NCBI GenBank assembly: GCA_033722555.1
Contig: JAWVYS010000014.1
Location: 1-64,000, forward strand
Length of the DNA stretch: 64,000 nucleotides
Source of the DNA: Brumimicrobium sp033722555
GTDB lineage: Bacteria; Bacteroidota; Bacteroidia; Flavobacteriales_D; Crocinitomicaceae
Reading direction: 5' to 3'
Below the pieces are notes generated by a model that searched no databases, was not told the DNA's origin, and saw only the letters and a list, made by a program, of their open reading frames with translations. Positions 16,703-26,062 of the stretch are shown here, one piece after another (position 1 is the first letter of the stretch; each line of letters begins with the position of its first letter). A program made the position numbers and the translations under genes.

Positions 16703-19609
16703 ATGTCAGCACGTAAATCCAAAAAAAAGAAATCGGTTCTTAAAAGAATACTTAAATGGACAGGGATTACCTTCGGTTTACTCATTATCGCACTGATCTT
16801 AATACCGATTTTCTTCAAAGATGAACTGAAAGAGTTGGCTCTGAAAGAAGCCAATAAGATGTTGAAGGCAGATGTTGCCTTGGGTGATTTTGATCTGACC
16901 TTTATATCGACATTTCCGGATATGACGCTTGTTTTTGATGATGTTTCCATAACCGGCCGGAATGAATTCAAGGGTGTTAAGCTCATCGATATGAAAAGAT
17001 TTGAAACAGAACTCGGGTTTTGGAGTGTAATTAATATGGAGGACATAGAAGTTAGATCTATCAGACTGATAGAACCTAAAATAGATGTCCGTGTGCTGGA
17101 GAATGGCGTGGCTAATTATGATATTGTCAAATCTGAGGAAGAAATAGAGCAGGAAACCAAGGAGCCGGTTGAGGAGACTCCTTTCAAACTGACGCTTCAG
17201 CACTACGAAATTGTGAATGGTGATATTAAATACACGGATAAAATGTCCAATATGTATGCAGATATTGTTAAACTGAATCATAAAGGCACAGGGGACATGA
17301 CGGCTGACGTTATCGATTTCAAAACAACGACCTCGATGGATGCGCTTACCTATGAAATGGACGGTATTTCATATTTATCCGAGGTTAAAACCGATCTGCT
17401 CATGAATCTTCTCATGGAGTTTAAGGAGGGAAGCGACAAATTTACGCTGAAGGAAAATGAATTAACCCTGAATGCCCTGAAGCTTTCTTTTGATGGCTTT
17501 TATGAGATGCTTGACGGTTATGAAAATATGGATATTTCACTTAAAGCAGATCAAACAAGTTTCAAGGATCTTTTGTCACTTGTTCCCGTTCTTTACCACA
17601 CAGGGTATGAAAGCATGGTAGCGAAAGGAAATATGTCTATCAAAGGTTTTGTTAAAGGTCGTATGGATGCAGTAAATCTCCCGGCCTGGGATTTCAGCAC
17701 GGTGATCAATGGAGCTTCTATTGCTTATCCCGATATGCCGGCTAAAATCAATAATATTGCAGTCCACGCTTCTTCTACGTTCCCCGGCGGTGAACAACTG
17801 GATAATATGACTGTCGATGTAAGCAAATTTCACGCTGATTTTGTCGGAAATACAATTGATGCTGATTTTTCTCTGAGAAATCCTATGTCTGATCCTTATA
17901 TGAAATCTTCATTGATTGCAAATATTGACCTAGCTTCTTTGGAAAAGGTAATTCCTCTTTCGGAGGGTGAAAAGTATAACGGGAAATTGAACTCGGACTT
18001 AAAGATAGACGGAAGATTATCTACCCTGGAAAAAGAAGAATATGAGAAATTCAATGCGACAGGATCACTTCGATTAGCCGAAATGATCTATGAGAGCAGA
18101 GATCTTCCTGATGCAGTAAATATTAAGGATATGCTCTTTGAATTCTCGCCTCAGAAGTTAAATCTTGCTAATCTCGAAGGGAAAATGGGTAAAACGGATT
18201 TCAAAATGAACGGGGATGTAGAGAACTACATGGGTTATGTGTTCAGAGACGAGCCCTTGAAAGGAACGTTTACGCATTATTCTTCATTCCTTGATCTTGA
18301 TCTTTTCATGCCTGCAGAAGCGACAGCTGAACCCGTTGCTGAAGGAGCAGCAGAATCCCCATCAGCTGACCAAGCAGCTTCATCTGAAGAGGAGACGGTT
18401 ACAATTCCGGCCAACATCGATTTCGTTCTTAATTCAAAAATTGATAAAATGATCTACGACGGTATGCCTATATCTAATATGCAAGGAACCATCATTCTGA
18501 GAGATCAGCAAGCTATTCTTGAAAATCTGAATATGAACGCATTGGAAGGTTCAGTAGGACTTTCTGGAAAATACAATACGCAGGATCCAAAGAATCCTAA
18601 GGTTGACTTTAGTTATAGCCTGAAAGAAATTGATATAAAGCAGTTGGCAGATAATTTTATAACGGTAGAAAAACTGGCTCCAATTGCTAAATACGCCACG
18701 GGAAAAATTTCCTCAGATTTCAAGATGACTACACAGATTACACCGTCTTTTGAACCAATCTATAATTCATTGAACGGTGCCGGAACTTTCTCCACGAAAG
18801 AGGTGGTTGTTGCCGGTTATAAACCACTTGAAAAGCTTGCCGAGGTTACTAAAATAGACAAATTGAAAAAACAGACTGTGGACAATGTCCGTGCGAGCTT
18901 TACGTTCGAAAACGGTCGGATAAATGTAAAACCGTTTCAGGTTAAACTTGGGAATATTGGTACCGAGGTTTCAGGAAGTACCTCTTTTGAACAGGATATA
19001 GATTATGCATTAAAAATGAATATACCGAAGGAAGAAATTCCAAAGGAGATTCTGGGTATTGCAGAAAAGGCAATCGAACAGGCGAAAAAGATTCCTGGAT
19101 TTAAAATGAAGGAACTTCCTGCTACGATCCCCGTGACTGCATTGATCACAAATAAAGTAACGGATCCTGTAGTAAAAACGAACATGAAAGAAAAAATCAT
19201 GGAACTCGGCGGAGATATTAAAGGTGGCGTTCAGGATTTAATTGATGAAAAGACTCAGCAGTTAAAGGATACGCTGAATGAAATAAAAGATCAGAAAATC
19301 GATGAAGCAAAAGCCGAACTTGAGAAGCGTAAACAAAAAATTATTGCCGATGCTCAGGCGGAAGCTGATAAAGTAAAAGCCGAAGGTAAAAAACTTGCCG
19401 ATAAGACCAGGAAAGAGGGAGACCAGCAGGCTCAAAAAATTATTGATGAAGCAGGAAATAATCCATTGAAGAAAAAAACGGCCGAGATAGCCGCTGAAAA
19501 AGTACGCAAAGAGGCCGAGGAGAGTGCTCAGAAAATTGAGCGTGAATCACAGCAAAAGGCTGATAAAATTATGGCAGAGGCGCGCAAAAAAGCAGATAGC
19601 CTCGAATGA
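16703..19609 (+). CDS. AsmA-family inner-membrane-anchored protein
   Basis: 968 aa. A basic N-terminus is followed by one membrane segment (about 18-38). After it comes the AsmA opening (LALKEANKMLKADVALGDFDLTFISTFPDMTLVFDDVSITG) and a long periplasmic beta-rich region. AsmA-like proteins are thought to bridge the periplasm and move phospholipids to the outer membrane. A low-complexity Ala/Glu linker lies at about 535-570. The last ~125 residues (from ~845) are a charged coiled coil rich in AEADKVKAEGKK-type repeats, unusual for the family. Single gene with a strong terminator. Confidence 0.85.
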   Translation: MSARKSKKKKSVLKRILKWTGITFGLLIIALILIPIFFKDELKELALKEANKMLKADVALGDFDLTFISTFPDMTLVFDDVSITGRNEFKGVKLIDMKRFETELGFWSVINMEDIEVRSIRLIEPKIDVRVLENGVANYDIVKSEEEIEQETKEPVEETPFKLTLQHYEIVNGDIKYTDKMSNMYADIVKLNHKGTGDMTADVIDFKTTTSMDALTYEMDGISYLSEVKTDLLMNLLMEFKEGSDKFTLKENELTLNALKLSFDGFYEMLDGYENMDISLKADQTSFKDLLSLVPVLYHTGYESMVAKGNMSIKGFVKGRMDAVNLPAWDFSTVINGASIAYPDMPAKINNIAVHASSTFPGGEQLDNMTVDVSKFHADFVGNTIDADFSLRNPMSDPYMKSSLIANIDLASLEKVIPLSEGEKYNGKLNSDLKIDGRLSTLEKEEYEKFNATGSLRLAEMIYESRDLPDAVNIKDMLFEFSPQKLNLANLEGKMGKTDFKMNGDVENYMGYVFRDEPLKGTFTHYSSFLDLDLFMPAEATAEPVAEGAAESPSADQAASSEEETVTIPANIDFVLNSKIDKMIYDGMPISNMQGTIILRDQQAILENLNMNALEGSVGLSGKYNTQDPKNPKVDFSYSLKEIDIKQLADNFITVEKLAPIAKYATGKISSDFKMTTQITPSFEPIYNSLNGAGTFSTKEVVVAGYKPLEKLAEVTKIDKLKKQTVDNVRASFTFENGRINVKPFQVKLGNIGTEVSGSTSFEQDIDYALKMNIPKEEIPKEILGIAEKAIEQAKKIPGFKMKELPATIPVTALITNKVTDPVVKTNMKEKIMELGGDIKGGVQDLIDEKTQQLKDTLNEIKDQKIDEAKAELEKRKQKIIADAQAEADKVKAEGKKLADKTRKEGDQQAQKIIDEAGNNPLKKKTAEIAAEKVRKEAEESAQKIERESQQKADKIMAEARKKADSLE

Positions 19610-19635
19610 TAAAGAGATTTATTTTAGTTGAAACG

Positions 19636-19669
19636 AAAAAGACTGTCCGAGAGGGTAGTCTTTTTTTTT
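19636..19669 (+). terminator. Terminator of the AsmA-like gene
   Basis: AAAAAGACTgTCC pairs with GGgTAGTCTTTTT around a GAGA loop, and nine Ts close the run. Confidence 0.8.
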
Positions 19670-19715
19670 GGTTTAAAATCGTTACAGGACGGGATTAATA
19701 AAAACTTCAGGAGGT

Positions 19716-19789
19716 GATAAAAACATAAGAGGGACTGAACGAGCGTTCGTGTCCCTCTTACTAATCAACCTAACCTAACCACCTAAATC
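19716..19789 (-). ncRNA. Candidate small RNA of about 70 nt
   Basis: On the minus strand a perfect Bacteroidota promoter (19794-19825) would start transcription near 19788-19789. The transcript begins with GATTTAGGTGG and a G/U-rich stretch with the repeated element GGTTAGGTTAGG. It then enters a strong hairpin with arms AAGAGGGAC and GTCCCTCTT (19727-19735 and 19751-19759), extended by an inner GAACG/CGTTC stem, and ends ATGTTTTTATC. The only reading frames are very short. It lies ~210 bp downstream of wbqC, outside any gene. I do not recognise a named RNA family with certainty. The rest of 19610-19999 is AT-rich and empty apart from the asmA terminator. Confidence 0.6.
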
Positions 19790-19793
19790 AAAA

Positions 19794-19825
19794 CAAAGAT
19801 ATAATTACTGTTTTGATATGCCAAA
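19794..19825 (-). promoter_or_regulatory. Promoter of the candidate small RNA
   Basis: Minus-strand -7 TATCTTTG (19801-19794) and -33 TTTG (19825-19822), separated by 20 bp. Both elements match the Bacteroidota consensus without mismatch. Confidence 0.65.
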
Positions 19826-19999
19826 TTTTTCCGGCAAAATTTAACTTTATTTGTACAAAAAATGTTAAAATTATTACCAAATTGATACGTGAAAATGGTT
19901 ATTAATCTAATTATCAACCATGTAAAAAAACTGGAATGTTAATTTATTTAACTCAGTTCGGGATGAACCGGAAAAGAAGGAATACGAAAGAAAAGAGGA

Positions 20000-20626
20000 T
20001 TAAAGTGGTTTATTCGAAAATAAATTTCGCTCTCCGGAAACAATGAAATTCCGAGCGAGGGGGCCTTCATTCATAAGTAGATCTATGATCGAAAGGTTAG
20101 GGTGGAAGGGAAGTTTATCAGAAAAAACCTGAATATAAGTCTTCTGGGAGAGGTCAAATACCTTTTTATCCAATGTGATGCGGAGGTCTTGTTTCGATTC
20201 AGGAGCGATATACTTTTCAGAATACCGAATTTCAATCTGTAAATCAAGCCATTCGAGAATCTGATTCAATATGATTGTATTGAAATCAACAAGCAATTCC
20301 TCCTCGTGATAAATAAGCTTTTTTATCTGTGGTCCATAATAAAAATAGAAAGGTGCATGGGTATAACTACTTTCAATAGCCTTCCAGTGGTCTTTACGCC
20401 AGTCAGTTTCGTCGGTTATTCTGACTTCTCCCACCGTTGAGGCGCTTCCATCGGGTTTAATAACCGGTACGCTTAGGTAAAGAGGTCCGTTACTTCCAAG
20501 TATTCTTGTTCGATTTCTCCAGGTTTGTTTTTTGTACAATTCATGCAAATCGATGGTTATTTCATCGAAACGTGCAATTTCCTGAAAATACGGAATACTT
20601 CCAAAGTAATTGGTCGATATAAGCAT
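20000..20626 (-). CDS. WbqC family protein
   Basis: 208 aa from the ATG at 20626 (MLISTNYFGSIPYF). This start overlaps the lepB stop as TGATG, a typical coupling, and matches where WbqC proteins usually begin; a start 10 codons upstream is less likely. Family members (PF08889) are found in O-antigen and glycan loci and in Bacteroidota next to lepB; the biochemical role is unclear. The conserved stretch DWRKDHWKAIESSYTHAPFYFYY is present. Cytosolic, no membrane segment. Last gene of the parA-parB-DUF5683-dapB-lepB-wbqC unit. Confidence 0.85.
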   Translation of the reverse strand: MLISTNYFGSIPYFQEIARFDEITIDLHELYKKQTWRNRTRILGSNGPLYLSVPVIKPDGSASTVGEVRITDETDWRKDHWKAIESSYTHAPFYFYYGPQIKKLIYHEEELLVDFNTIILNQILEWLDLQIEIRYSEKYIAPESKQDLRITLDKKVFDLSQKTYIQVFSDKLPFHPNLSIIDLLMNEGPLARNFIVSGERNLFSNKPL

Positions 20627-22509
20627 CAGTGGATCCACGTAAATAAACGGTTCCAACGTATACCTGAGTCAGGGCTTTTTGAGAACCATACCAGCGATGC
20701 TCTTCCCACAATATGGTCTTCCGGAACAAAGCCCCATATTCTTGAATCAGCCGAATTGTATCTGTTATCTCCCATCATCCAGTAATAATCCATCTCGAAG
20801 GTATATTCTGTTGCTTTTTTACCGTCGATATAGTATTCACCGTCTTTTTCATAAAAATCGTGACCTTCATAAGCATGTATCACGCGTTCATACCAACGAA
20901 CGTTGTGTGGTGTCAGTTTTATAGTCACCCCCTTCTTAGGTACCCAGAATTTTTCAAAATTTGAAACAGTATTGCTGTGTTCAAATGACTTCGGATAATA
21001 CGTGAGGTTATTGATCTTCTCACCGGCAGTCATAGTAGAAACATCTTTTCTTTCCGGGTTATAGAGCGTAAAAACTGCCTCGGGGTAGTTTTTTTGAAGC
21101 ATCTCTTTCTCCCGCTGCGTTAGACTCATTATGTTTCCGCTGTAATCATTCGGTTCAAGTCCGTATTTTGACCTCAAAATCTTTGGAGAGGGCAGTGTAA
21201 TATTCGTCACCTGATAATCCAAATTCTGAAATTCGAATATTGGAACTTTTTTGCCGTTGACATATACCTGAGCATCTTCAATATAAATTGAATCACCTGC
21301 GATTCCAATGCAACGCTTTATGTAATTCTCCCGTTTGTCTACCGGTCTGTAAATAATACCGTAGTGATCAATAAATTTACCTTCCTGTGAAGAATAGGTT
21401 CTTTTTTTAACTGCTATTTCATATCTGGCCTTGTCTTGCCATTCACCAAAATTATTCACCAAACTTGCATAAATTTCACTGTTTTCCTTCATCAGTTCCT
21501 CCGATAGCTCTTGTTCTTTGACCTTCATAATGCTATCCAAGGCCTCTCCACTATAACTTTTTGAATAATGCTTATACACTTTATTGTACTTCGCACGTGG
21601 ATCAGGAAATTTCGCTTGCTCTGTGAATAATCGAATAGCTTCATTATTAACGATGCCATGATAATCGTGCCCCATTAAGCCATTGGGCATTCTTGGATCA
21701 TAAACAGCAGTATCTCCGGATGGATAATTGAATACCACGACGTCAAAATTTTCCACTTTATTCCAACCCGGGAGACGCGTGTACTCAAGTTTCTCCAGCT
21801 GGGTATAGGACTTTATATCCAGCCACGGAATAGTATTGTGTACCAAGGGAAAGGAAAGGGGAGTAACCGGCACTTTTGGACCGTATGTTAACTTGTTAAC
21901 AAAAAGAAAATCACCTACAAGCAAGGTTTTTTCCATGGATCCGGTAGGAATTTGAAAGGGTTCGAAGACATAGGTTCTAATGGCGCTGGCTGCAATCAGA
22001 GCAAAAAGAATACTGTCTCCCCATTCTTTGATGATCGTCTTTTTACCTTTTTTTCTTTTCTGAAATGCTGCCATCAAAAAAGCGATAGCATGTCCAACAA
22101 CCGGGAGTGATAAGAAAAGAACCAGATGGTCTCCTTCTTTTCTTCTTTGGACTTCAACTTCGTTTTCCCAGTTTGTTGAATAAATGGGTTTGAGCTTTTC
22201 ATCACTTGCAATCTTGGCCATGATCAAAAAAGGGAAGAATATTCCCTGTAGGGTATCGGCAATGCTGAAGAAACCATATTTTCGGATGTAGCTAACGTTA
22301 AACACCATCCACATAACGAGATGGATGCCCGGAATAATCATCAAAAATGCCCACCACCAGGGTTGCCCTGCGATCTTGGAAGCGATGGCATAATTATACC
22401 CTGGAATCAGAGCTTCCCAGGATTTATGACCTGCCTTTGGAAAACTCTTCCACCATAAGGCTAAATAGGGATATACCAGGAAAAAAAGATAAAAATATAA
22501 CGCTGACAT
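20626..22509 (-). CDS. lepB: Signal peptidase I, long Bacteroidota form
   Basis: 627 aa, about twice the length of E. coli-type enzymes without being a fusion artefact: long forms are normal in Bacteroidota. N-terminal ~125 residues form a membrane region of the DUF5684 kind (IPGYNYAIASKIAGQPWWW). The catalytic part follows another membrane anchor (about 166-182). Nucleophile Ser191 is in GSMEKTLLVGD, and the general base Lys398 in YIKRCIGIAGDS. Between them is a ~140-aa charged insertion. The family box MGDNRYNSADSR is near the C-terminus. It cleaves signal peptides of exported proteins. Starts 10 bp after dapB. Confidence 0.95.
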   Translation of the reverse strand: MSALYFYLFFLVYPYLALWWKSFPKAGHKSWEALIPGYNYAIASKIAGQPWWWAFLMIIPGIHLVMWMVFNVSYIRKYGFFSIADTLQGIFFPFLIMAKIASDEKLKPIYSTNWENEVEVQRRKEGDHLVLFLSLPVVGHAIAFLMAAFQKRKKGKKTIIKEWGDSILFALIAASAIRTYVFEPFQIPTGSMEKTLLVGDFLFVNKLTYGPKVPVTPLSFPLVHNTIPWLDIKSYTQLEKLEYTRLPGWNKVENFDVVVFNYPSGDTAVYDPRMPNGLMGHDYHGIVNNEAIRLFTEQAKFPDPRAKYNKVYKHYSKSYSGEALDSIMKVKEQELSEELMKENSEIYASLVNNFGEWQDKARYEIAVKKRTYSSQEGKFIDHYGIIYRPVDKRENYIKRCIGIAGDSIYIEDAQVYVNGKKVPIFEFQNLDYQVTNITLPSPKILRSKYGLEPNDYSGNIMSLTQREKEMLQKNYPEAVFTLYNPERKDVSTMTAGEKINNLTYYPKSFEHSNTVSNFEKFWVPKKGVTIKLTPHNVRWYERVIHAYEGHDFYEKDGEYYIDGKKATEYTFEMDYYWMMGDNRYNSADSRIWGFVPEDHIVGRASLVWFSKSPDSGIRWNRLFTWIH

Positions 22510-22519
22510 GCTAAAGGTT

Positions 22520-23260
22520 TTAAGAATTGTTTGTTTCGTATTTCATTAGATCTCTCATGGTATAAACGCCCTTTTTGCCAATTATCCACTCGGCTGCTAT
22601 TACAGCGCCAAGTGCAAAACCTTTACGGTTATGGGCCTCATGAGTGATAGTAATGGTGTCGATATCTGATTGATAATAAATGGAGTGTGTGCCCTTGACA
22701 TCATGTTCACGGATTGCTTCGATTTTTATGCTGTCTTGCGCTTCAATATTTCTTTTTTCGTTCTGAGGACAGTTCCATGAGTTGTAAGAACCATGATTTT
22801 TAATCACCCCCTCAGCCAGTGTAATAGCGGTTCCACTCGGTGCGTCCAGTTTCTGGGTATGATGTATTTCTTCCATTTCAACCGTGTAGTCTTTATAGGG
22901 ATTCATCAGTTTTGCCAGTTCTTCATTGAGCTGAAAAAATATATTTACGCCTATGCTGAAGTTAGAAGCATGCAACAATACTGTATCATTCGCTAAAACT
23001 TTTTGAGTTACCTCCTTGAGCGAATCGTTCCAACCGGTCGTTCCAATTACGGATGGTATTTTGTTGCTTACAAGGAAATGAATATTAGCAAGTACTGCAT
23101 GAGGAGTGGAAAAATCGATGGCAACATCAGCATTGGTCAGATCTGCATCCTCTATGGTGTGGTCTTTCGTAATCTTTGCAACAATCGTATGTCCTCTTTC
23201 AAGAGCGATCTGTTCTATCGCTTTCCCCATTTTTCCGTAACCGACCAATGCAATTTTCAT
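22520..23260 (-). CDS. dapB: 4-hydroxy-tetrahydrodipicolinate reductase
   Basis: 246 aa. NAD(P)H-dependent step in diaminopimelate/lysine synthesis, which feeds peptidoglycan. The Rossmann motif ALVGYGKMGKAIE is at the N-terminus. IDFSTPHA, GTTGW, ASNFSIGVNIFF, the catalytic EEIHHTQKLDAPSGTA (His pair plus Lys/Gly region) and RKGFALGAVIAAEWI at the end are as expected. Slightly shorter than the E. coli enzyme (273). Lies between DUF5683 (57 bp) and lepB (10 bp) in one transcription unit. Confidence 0.95.
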   Translation of the reverse strand: MKIALVGYGKMGKAIEQIALERGHTIVAKITKDHTIEDADLTNADVAIDFSTPHAVLANIHFLVSNKIPSVIGTTGWNDSLKEVTQKVLANDTVLLHASNFSIGVNIFFQLNEELAKLMNPYKDYTVEMEEIHHTQKLDAPSGTAITLAEGVIKNHGSYNSWNCPQNEKRNIEAQDSIKIEAIREHDVKGTHSIYYQSDIDTITITHEAHNRKGFALGAVIAAEWIIGKKGVYTMRDLMKYETNNS

Positions 23261-23317
23261 AGATGTGAGCTTTAAGAACGAAGCAAAAGTAAAAAATGTA
23301 TCCTAAGGAGGAGCATT

Positions 23318-23878
23318 TTAACGAAAATTAAAGGTTAGAGAGAGCGCCGGTGTATATGAATAGAGTAGAGAGGGACTAATTCTGAAGGAGAGGTCCTCAG
23401 AAACATCAAATTCAACGAAATGGGCTTCGACAAAAGCATCCAGAATGTTTAGGCCATATACTGCAATGAAAGCGAAGATCATAAGGTCACGACTACGCTG
23501 ATGCTGTTGATAAAGGGTTAATATTCCCTGATTATCGTATGAGGCATATTGTTGCAAATTGGGAGAGCCATTTTTTACCCGGAAGGTGTATTCCTCTTTA
23601 AGCGCTAATTGGGTCAGATGATTGTCAATTGCGAAATAACCGGTAGCTCCTAAACCTGCATAAATGATAGGGACCTTCCAGAAAGCCTTTTTTCTGCCTT
23701 TTGGCATGGCTGTATGATTGTAAACCTGTCCTGCGCCGGGAAGCACCGCACTAAAGAGGGCAGCTTTTTTAGCCGAATGAGCCGTATCTCTGATTTTATC
23801 GAGCGTATCAACATGGGTTATTTCCTGTCCATTCAATAGCAGAGGAAGCATTAGCAAACAGAGCAGGAATAAACGCAT
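23318..23878 (-). CDS. DUF5683 domain-containing protein
   Basis: 186 aa. Signal peptide (MRLFLLCLLMLPLLLNGQ) and the DUF5683 hallmark AALFSAVLPGAGQVYNHTAMPKGRKKAFWKVPIIYAGLGATGYF. At least two hydrophobic helices follow, with another at about 132-152 and a terminal beta-like part ending TFNFR. A small membrane-associated envelope protein specific to Bacteroidota. The position 2 bp after parB and before dapB is characteristic of the phylum. Function unknown. Confidence 0.8.
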   Translation of the reverse strand: MRLFLLCLLMLPLLLNGQEITHVDTLDKIRDTAHSAKKAALFSAVLPGAGQVYNHTAMPKGRKKAFWKVPIIYAGLGATGYFAIDNHLTQLALKEEYTFRVKNGSPNLQQYASYDNQGILTLYQQHQRSRDLMIFAFIAVYGLNILDAFVEAHFVEFDVSEDLSFRISPSLLYSYTPALSLTFNFR

Positions 23879-23880
23879 CC

Positions 23881-24789
23881 TTAATCGTTTAATATTTCAA
23901 TAATACGATTGAGGTCGACCTCAGAATTAAAATTGATGATCAGTTTCCCGTTTCCGGCGGGTTGTTTTTTTATCTGAACCTTAGCAGCTACCTTGTCAGA
24001 AAGGTTTTCGGCAAAATTCTCTTGTTCTTTGGTCACAGAGGTGCGCTGAGATGTTTTTTTCGGCATTGGAACCTTTTCCTGATCTTCACGAAGCAGTTGT
24101 TCTACCTGTCGAACGGAAAGTTTTTCATCGATAATCCTTTGAAATATACGTAACTGTTTATTTTCGTCTTCAATACCTACAAGGGCACGCGCATGCCCCA
24201 TAGAGAGTTCTTTTTCCCTTACGGACAACTGAATCACCGGAGGTAATTTAAGTAAGCGTAGATGGTTGGTAATGGAGGTTCTGCTTTTCGATATCTGGTC
24301 GGCTAATTTTTCCTGCGTTAAGTTGCATTCCTGAATAAGACGCTGGTAGGAGAGAGCAACCTCGATGGCATTCAGATCTTCACGCTGAATATTTTCAACC
24401 AATGCCATTTCGAGCATGGCCTGATCGTTTGCAACACGAATATAAACCGGAACTTCTTTTAGGCCGGCAATTTGTGCCGCTTTAAAACGTCGTTCACCCG
24501 AAATTAATTGAAATTTATTCCTGCCAAGTTTTCTTACTGTTAGCGGCTGTATGATACCGTGCTTAGAAATTGAATCGCTTAGCTCTGACAAAGCCTCCTC
24601 TTCAAAGTGAGTCCGTGGATTAAAAGGATTAGCCTCAATCGAGGAAACGGACAACATGGCTACCGATCCAAGTACGGATGAAGAATCGGACAGTTCACGG
24701 GAAGTAATATCCGTTGCCGAACTTTCAAGCAGTGCACTTAAACCTTTACCTAACGCGGGACGTTTCTTCGAATTCGAATTAGAGCTCAT
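23881..24789 (-). CDS. parB: Chromosome partitioning protein ParB
   Basis: 302 aa. Opens with the ALGKGLSALLES motif of chromosomal ParB proteins. The CTP-binding/nuclease-like domain follows (ANPFNPRTHFEEEALSELSDSI, GERRFKAAQIAGL, ALVENIQREDLNAIE), then the helix-turn-helix core (LTQEKLADQISKSRTSITNHLRLLKLP, MGHARAL). A Lys/Gln-rich linker leads to a C-terminal dimerisation segment. It loads on parS and spreads as a clamp. Overlaps parA by 11 bp. I found no canonical parS palindrome (GTTnCACGTGnAAC type) in this window. Confidence 0.95.
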   Translation of the reverse strand: MSSNSNSKKRPALGKGLSALLESSATDITSRELSDSSSVLGSVAMLSVSSIEANPFNPRTHFEEEALSELSDSISKHGIIQPLTVRKLGRNKFQLISGERRFKAAQIAGLKEVPVYIRVANDQAMLEMALVENIQREDLNAIEVALSYQRLIQECNLTQEKLADQISKSRTSITNHLRLLKLPPVIQLSVREKELSMGHARALVGIEDENKQLRIFQRIIDEKLSVRQVEQLLREDQEKVPMPKKTSQRTSVTKEQENFAENLSDKVAAKVQIKKQPAGNGKLIINFNSEVDLNRIIEILND

Positions 24790-25591
24790 CTTCTAAGGAA
24801 ATTTTTGTGTTGTCTGATCTCAGTTTTGTTGCGTCATTTCTTTGTAAAATTTCGCGAGCCAAATTTAAGTAATTTACCGCACCTTTGCTTGTTGCATCGT
24901 GCATAATTATGGTAGCCCCATGACTTGGAGCCTCCGCGAGGTTTGTATTTCTGTGAATTACAGTATCAAACACCAGTTCCTGAAAATGCGTTTTTAATTC
25001 CTCCACGACGTGATTCGCCAAACGAAGACGTGTATCGTACAAGGTTATAAGCAACCCTTCAATGTCGAGTGAAGTATTCAATCTTCCTTGTACGATCTTT
25101 ATGGTATTCAGAAGTTTACCAAGTCCTTCAAGAGAATAATATTCCGATTGAACCGGAACGATTACCGAATCCGCCGCAGTAAGCGCGTTGACCGTTATTA
25201 GTCCTAATGAGGGGGAACAATCGATTAGAATGAATTCATACTCATTCTTCACTTTTTCAAGGACACTTCTCAACAGGTATTCACGGTTAGGCATATTAAT
25301 CATTTCCAGCTCAGCCCCGACAAGATCAATGTGGGACGGAAGAATATCCAGGTTTGGATTTTCTGTGGAAAGAATGACATCGGAGGGGTGTACCTCATTT
25401 ATCAGGCAATCGTATATGTTTTTGGATTGCTTGGGGTCAAATCCGACACCTGACGTGGCATTCGCCTGAGGATCGGCATCAACGATCAGTGTTTTATACT
25501 CCAGCACACCAAAACTACCGCCTAAATTGACTGCTGTTGTAGTTTTCCCAACTCCTCCTTTCTGATTGGCAATGGCAATTATTTTCCCCAT
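24779..25591 (-). CDS. parA: Chromosome partitioning ATPase ParA (Soj)
   Basis: 270 aa. Deviant Walker A KGGVGKTTTAVNLG at residues 11-24, switch/Walker A' DADPQANATSG and Walker B LIDCSPSLGLITVNAL. It forms nucleotide-dependent gradients on the nucleoid that segregate ParB-parS complexes. No N-terminal DNA-binding extension, so it is the chromosomal type. First gene of the minus-strand operon through wbqC. Confidence 0.95.
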   Translation of the reverse strand: MGKIIAIANQKGGVGKTTTAVNLGGSFGVLEYKTLIVDADPQANATSGVGFDPKQSKNIYDCLINEVHPSDVILSTENPNLDILPSHIDLVGAELEMINMPNREYLLRSVLEKVKNEYEFILIDCSPSLGLITVNALTAADSVIVPVQSEYYSLEGLGKLLNTIKIVQGRLNTSLDIEGLLITLYDTRLRLANHVVEELKTHFQELVFDTVIHRNTNLAEAPSHGATIIMHDATSKGAVNYLNLAREILQRNDATKLRSDNTKISLEDEL

Positions 25592-25704
25592 TTTAATTGT
25601 TTTATCTGATCATTATAATAAATGAACAAGTTAGAAAATTTCATTCACTTCAGCTAATTATTTCACTGAAAATTCCAGGCAATAAACAAGCAGAAAACTT
25701 ATGT

Positions 25705-26034
25705 TTATTTAAGTTCGTCAAAATCAACGGACGAAAAAGGACTGTCATCGGAATGACTTGAATAAGCATCTGTTTTTTTGAGTTCGTCAATCTTCCCAAG
25801 GGCATCCTGAAGTCCCTCGGTGAATTTCTCAAAATCCTCCTTGTAAAGAAAAATCTTGTGTTTCTGATAATTCGGATGGCCGTTATTTCCGTTTGATTTT
25901 TTACTTTCTGTCAAAGTAAGGTATAAATCATTGTTACGGGTTGATTTAACATCAAAAAAGTAGGTTCGCTTACCTGCTCTCACAACTTTAGAATATACTT
26001 CATCGTTTCTGCCTGCCTTGTTCTCTTCTTCCAT
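25705..26034 (-). CDS. DUF3276 / PUR-alpha-like nucleic-acid-binding protein
   Basis: 109 aa from the ATG at 26034 (MEEENKAGRNDEVYSKVVRAGKRTYFFDVK). The open frame extends 35 codons further, but those run into the promoter and do not look like this family. A single PUR-type repeat (beta-beta-beta-beta-alpha) with conserved RTYFFDVKSTRNNDLYLTLTESKK and KIFLYKEDFEKFTEGL. Homologues bind single-stranded nucleic acid; the physiological role is unknown. An acidic Ser/Asp tail follows. Own promoter, no co-transcribed neighbour. Confidence 0.85.
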   Translation of the reverse strand: MEEENKAGRNDEVYSKVVRAGKRTYFFDVKSTRNNDLYLTLTESKKSNGNNGHPNYQKHKIFLYKEDFEKFTEGLQDALGKIDELKKTDAYSSHSDDSPFSSVDFDELK

Positions 26035-26062
26035 ATTTCCATGTCTTTTTTGAACAGTGTTA

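Noticed and set aside
16799..17281. 160-codon antisense frame inside the AsmA-like gene
   Set aside because: No family similarity or signal peptide; it overlaps a well-supported gene.
19610..25591. parS site near parAB
   Set aside because: No GTTnCACGTGnAAC-type palindrome was found by eye in the operon or its flanks.
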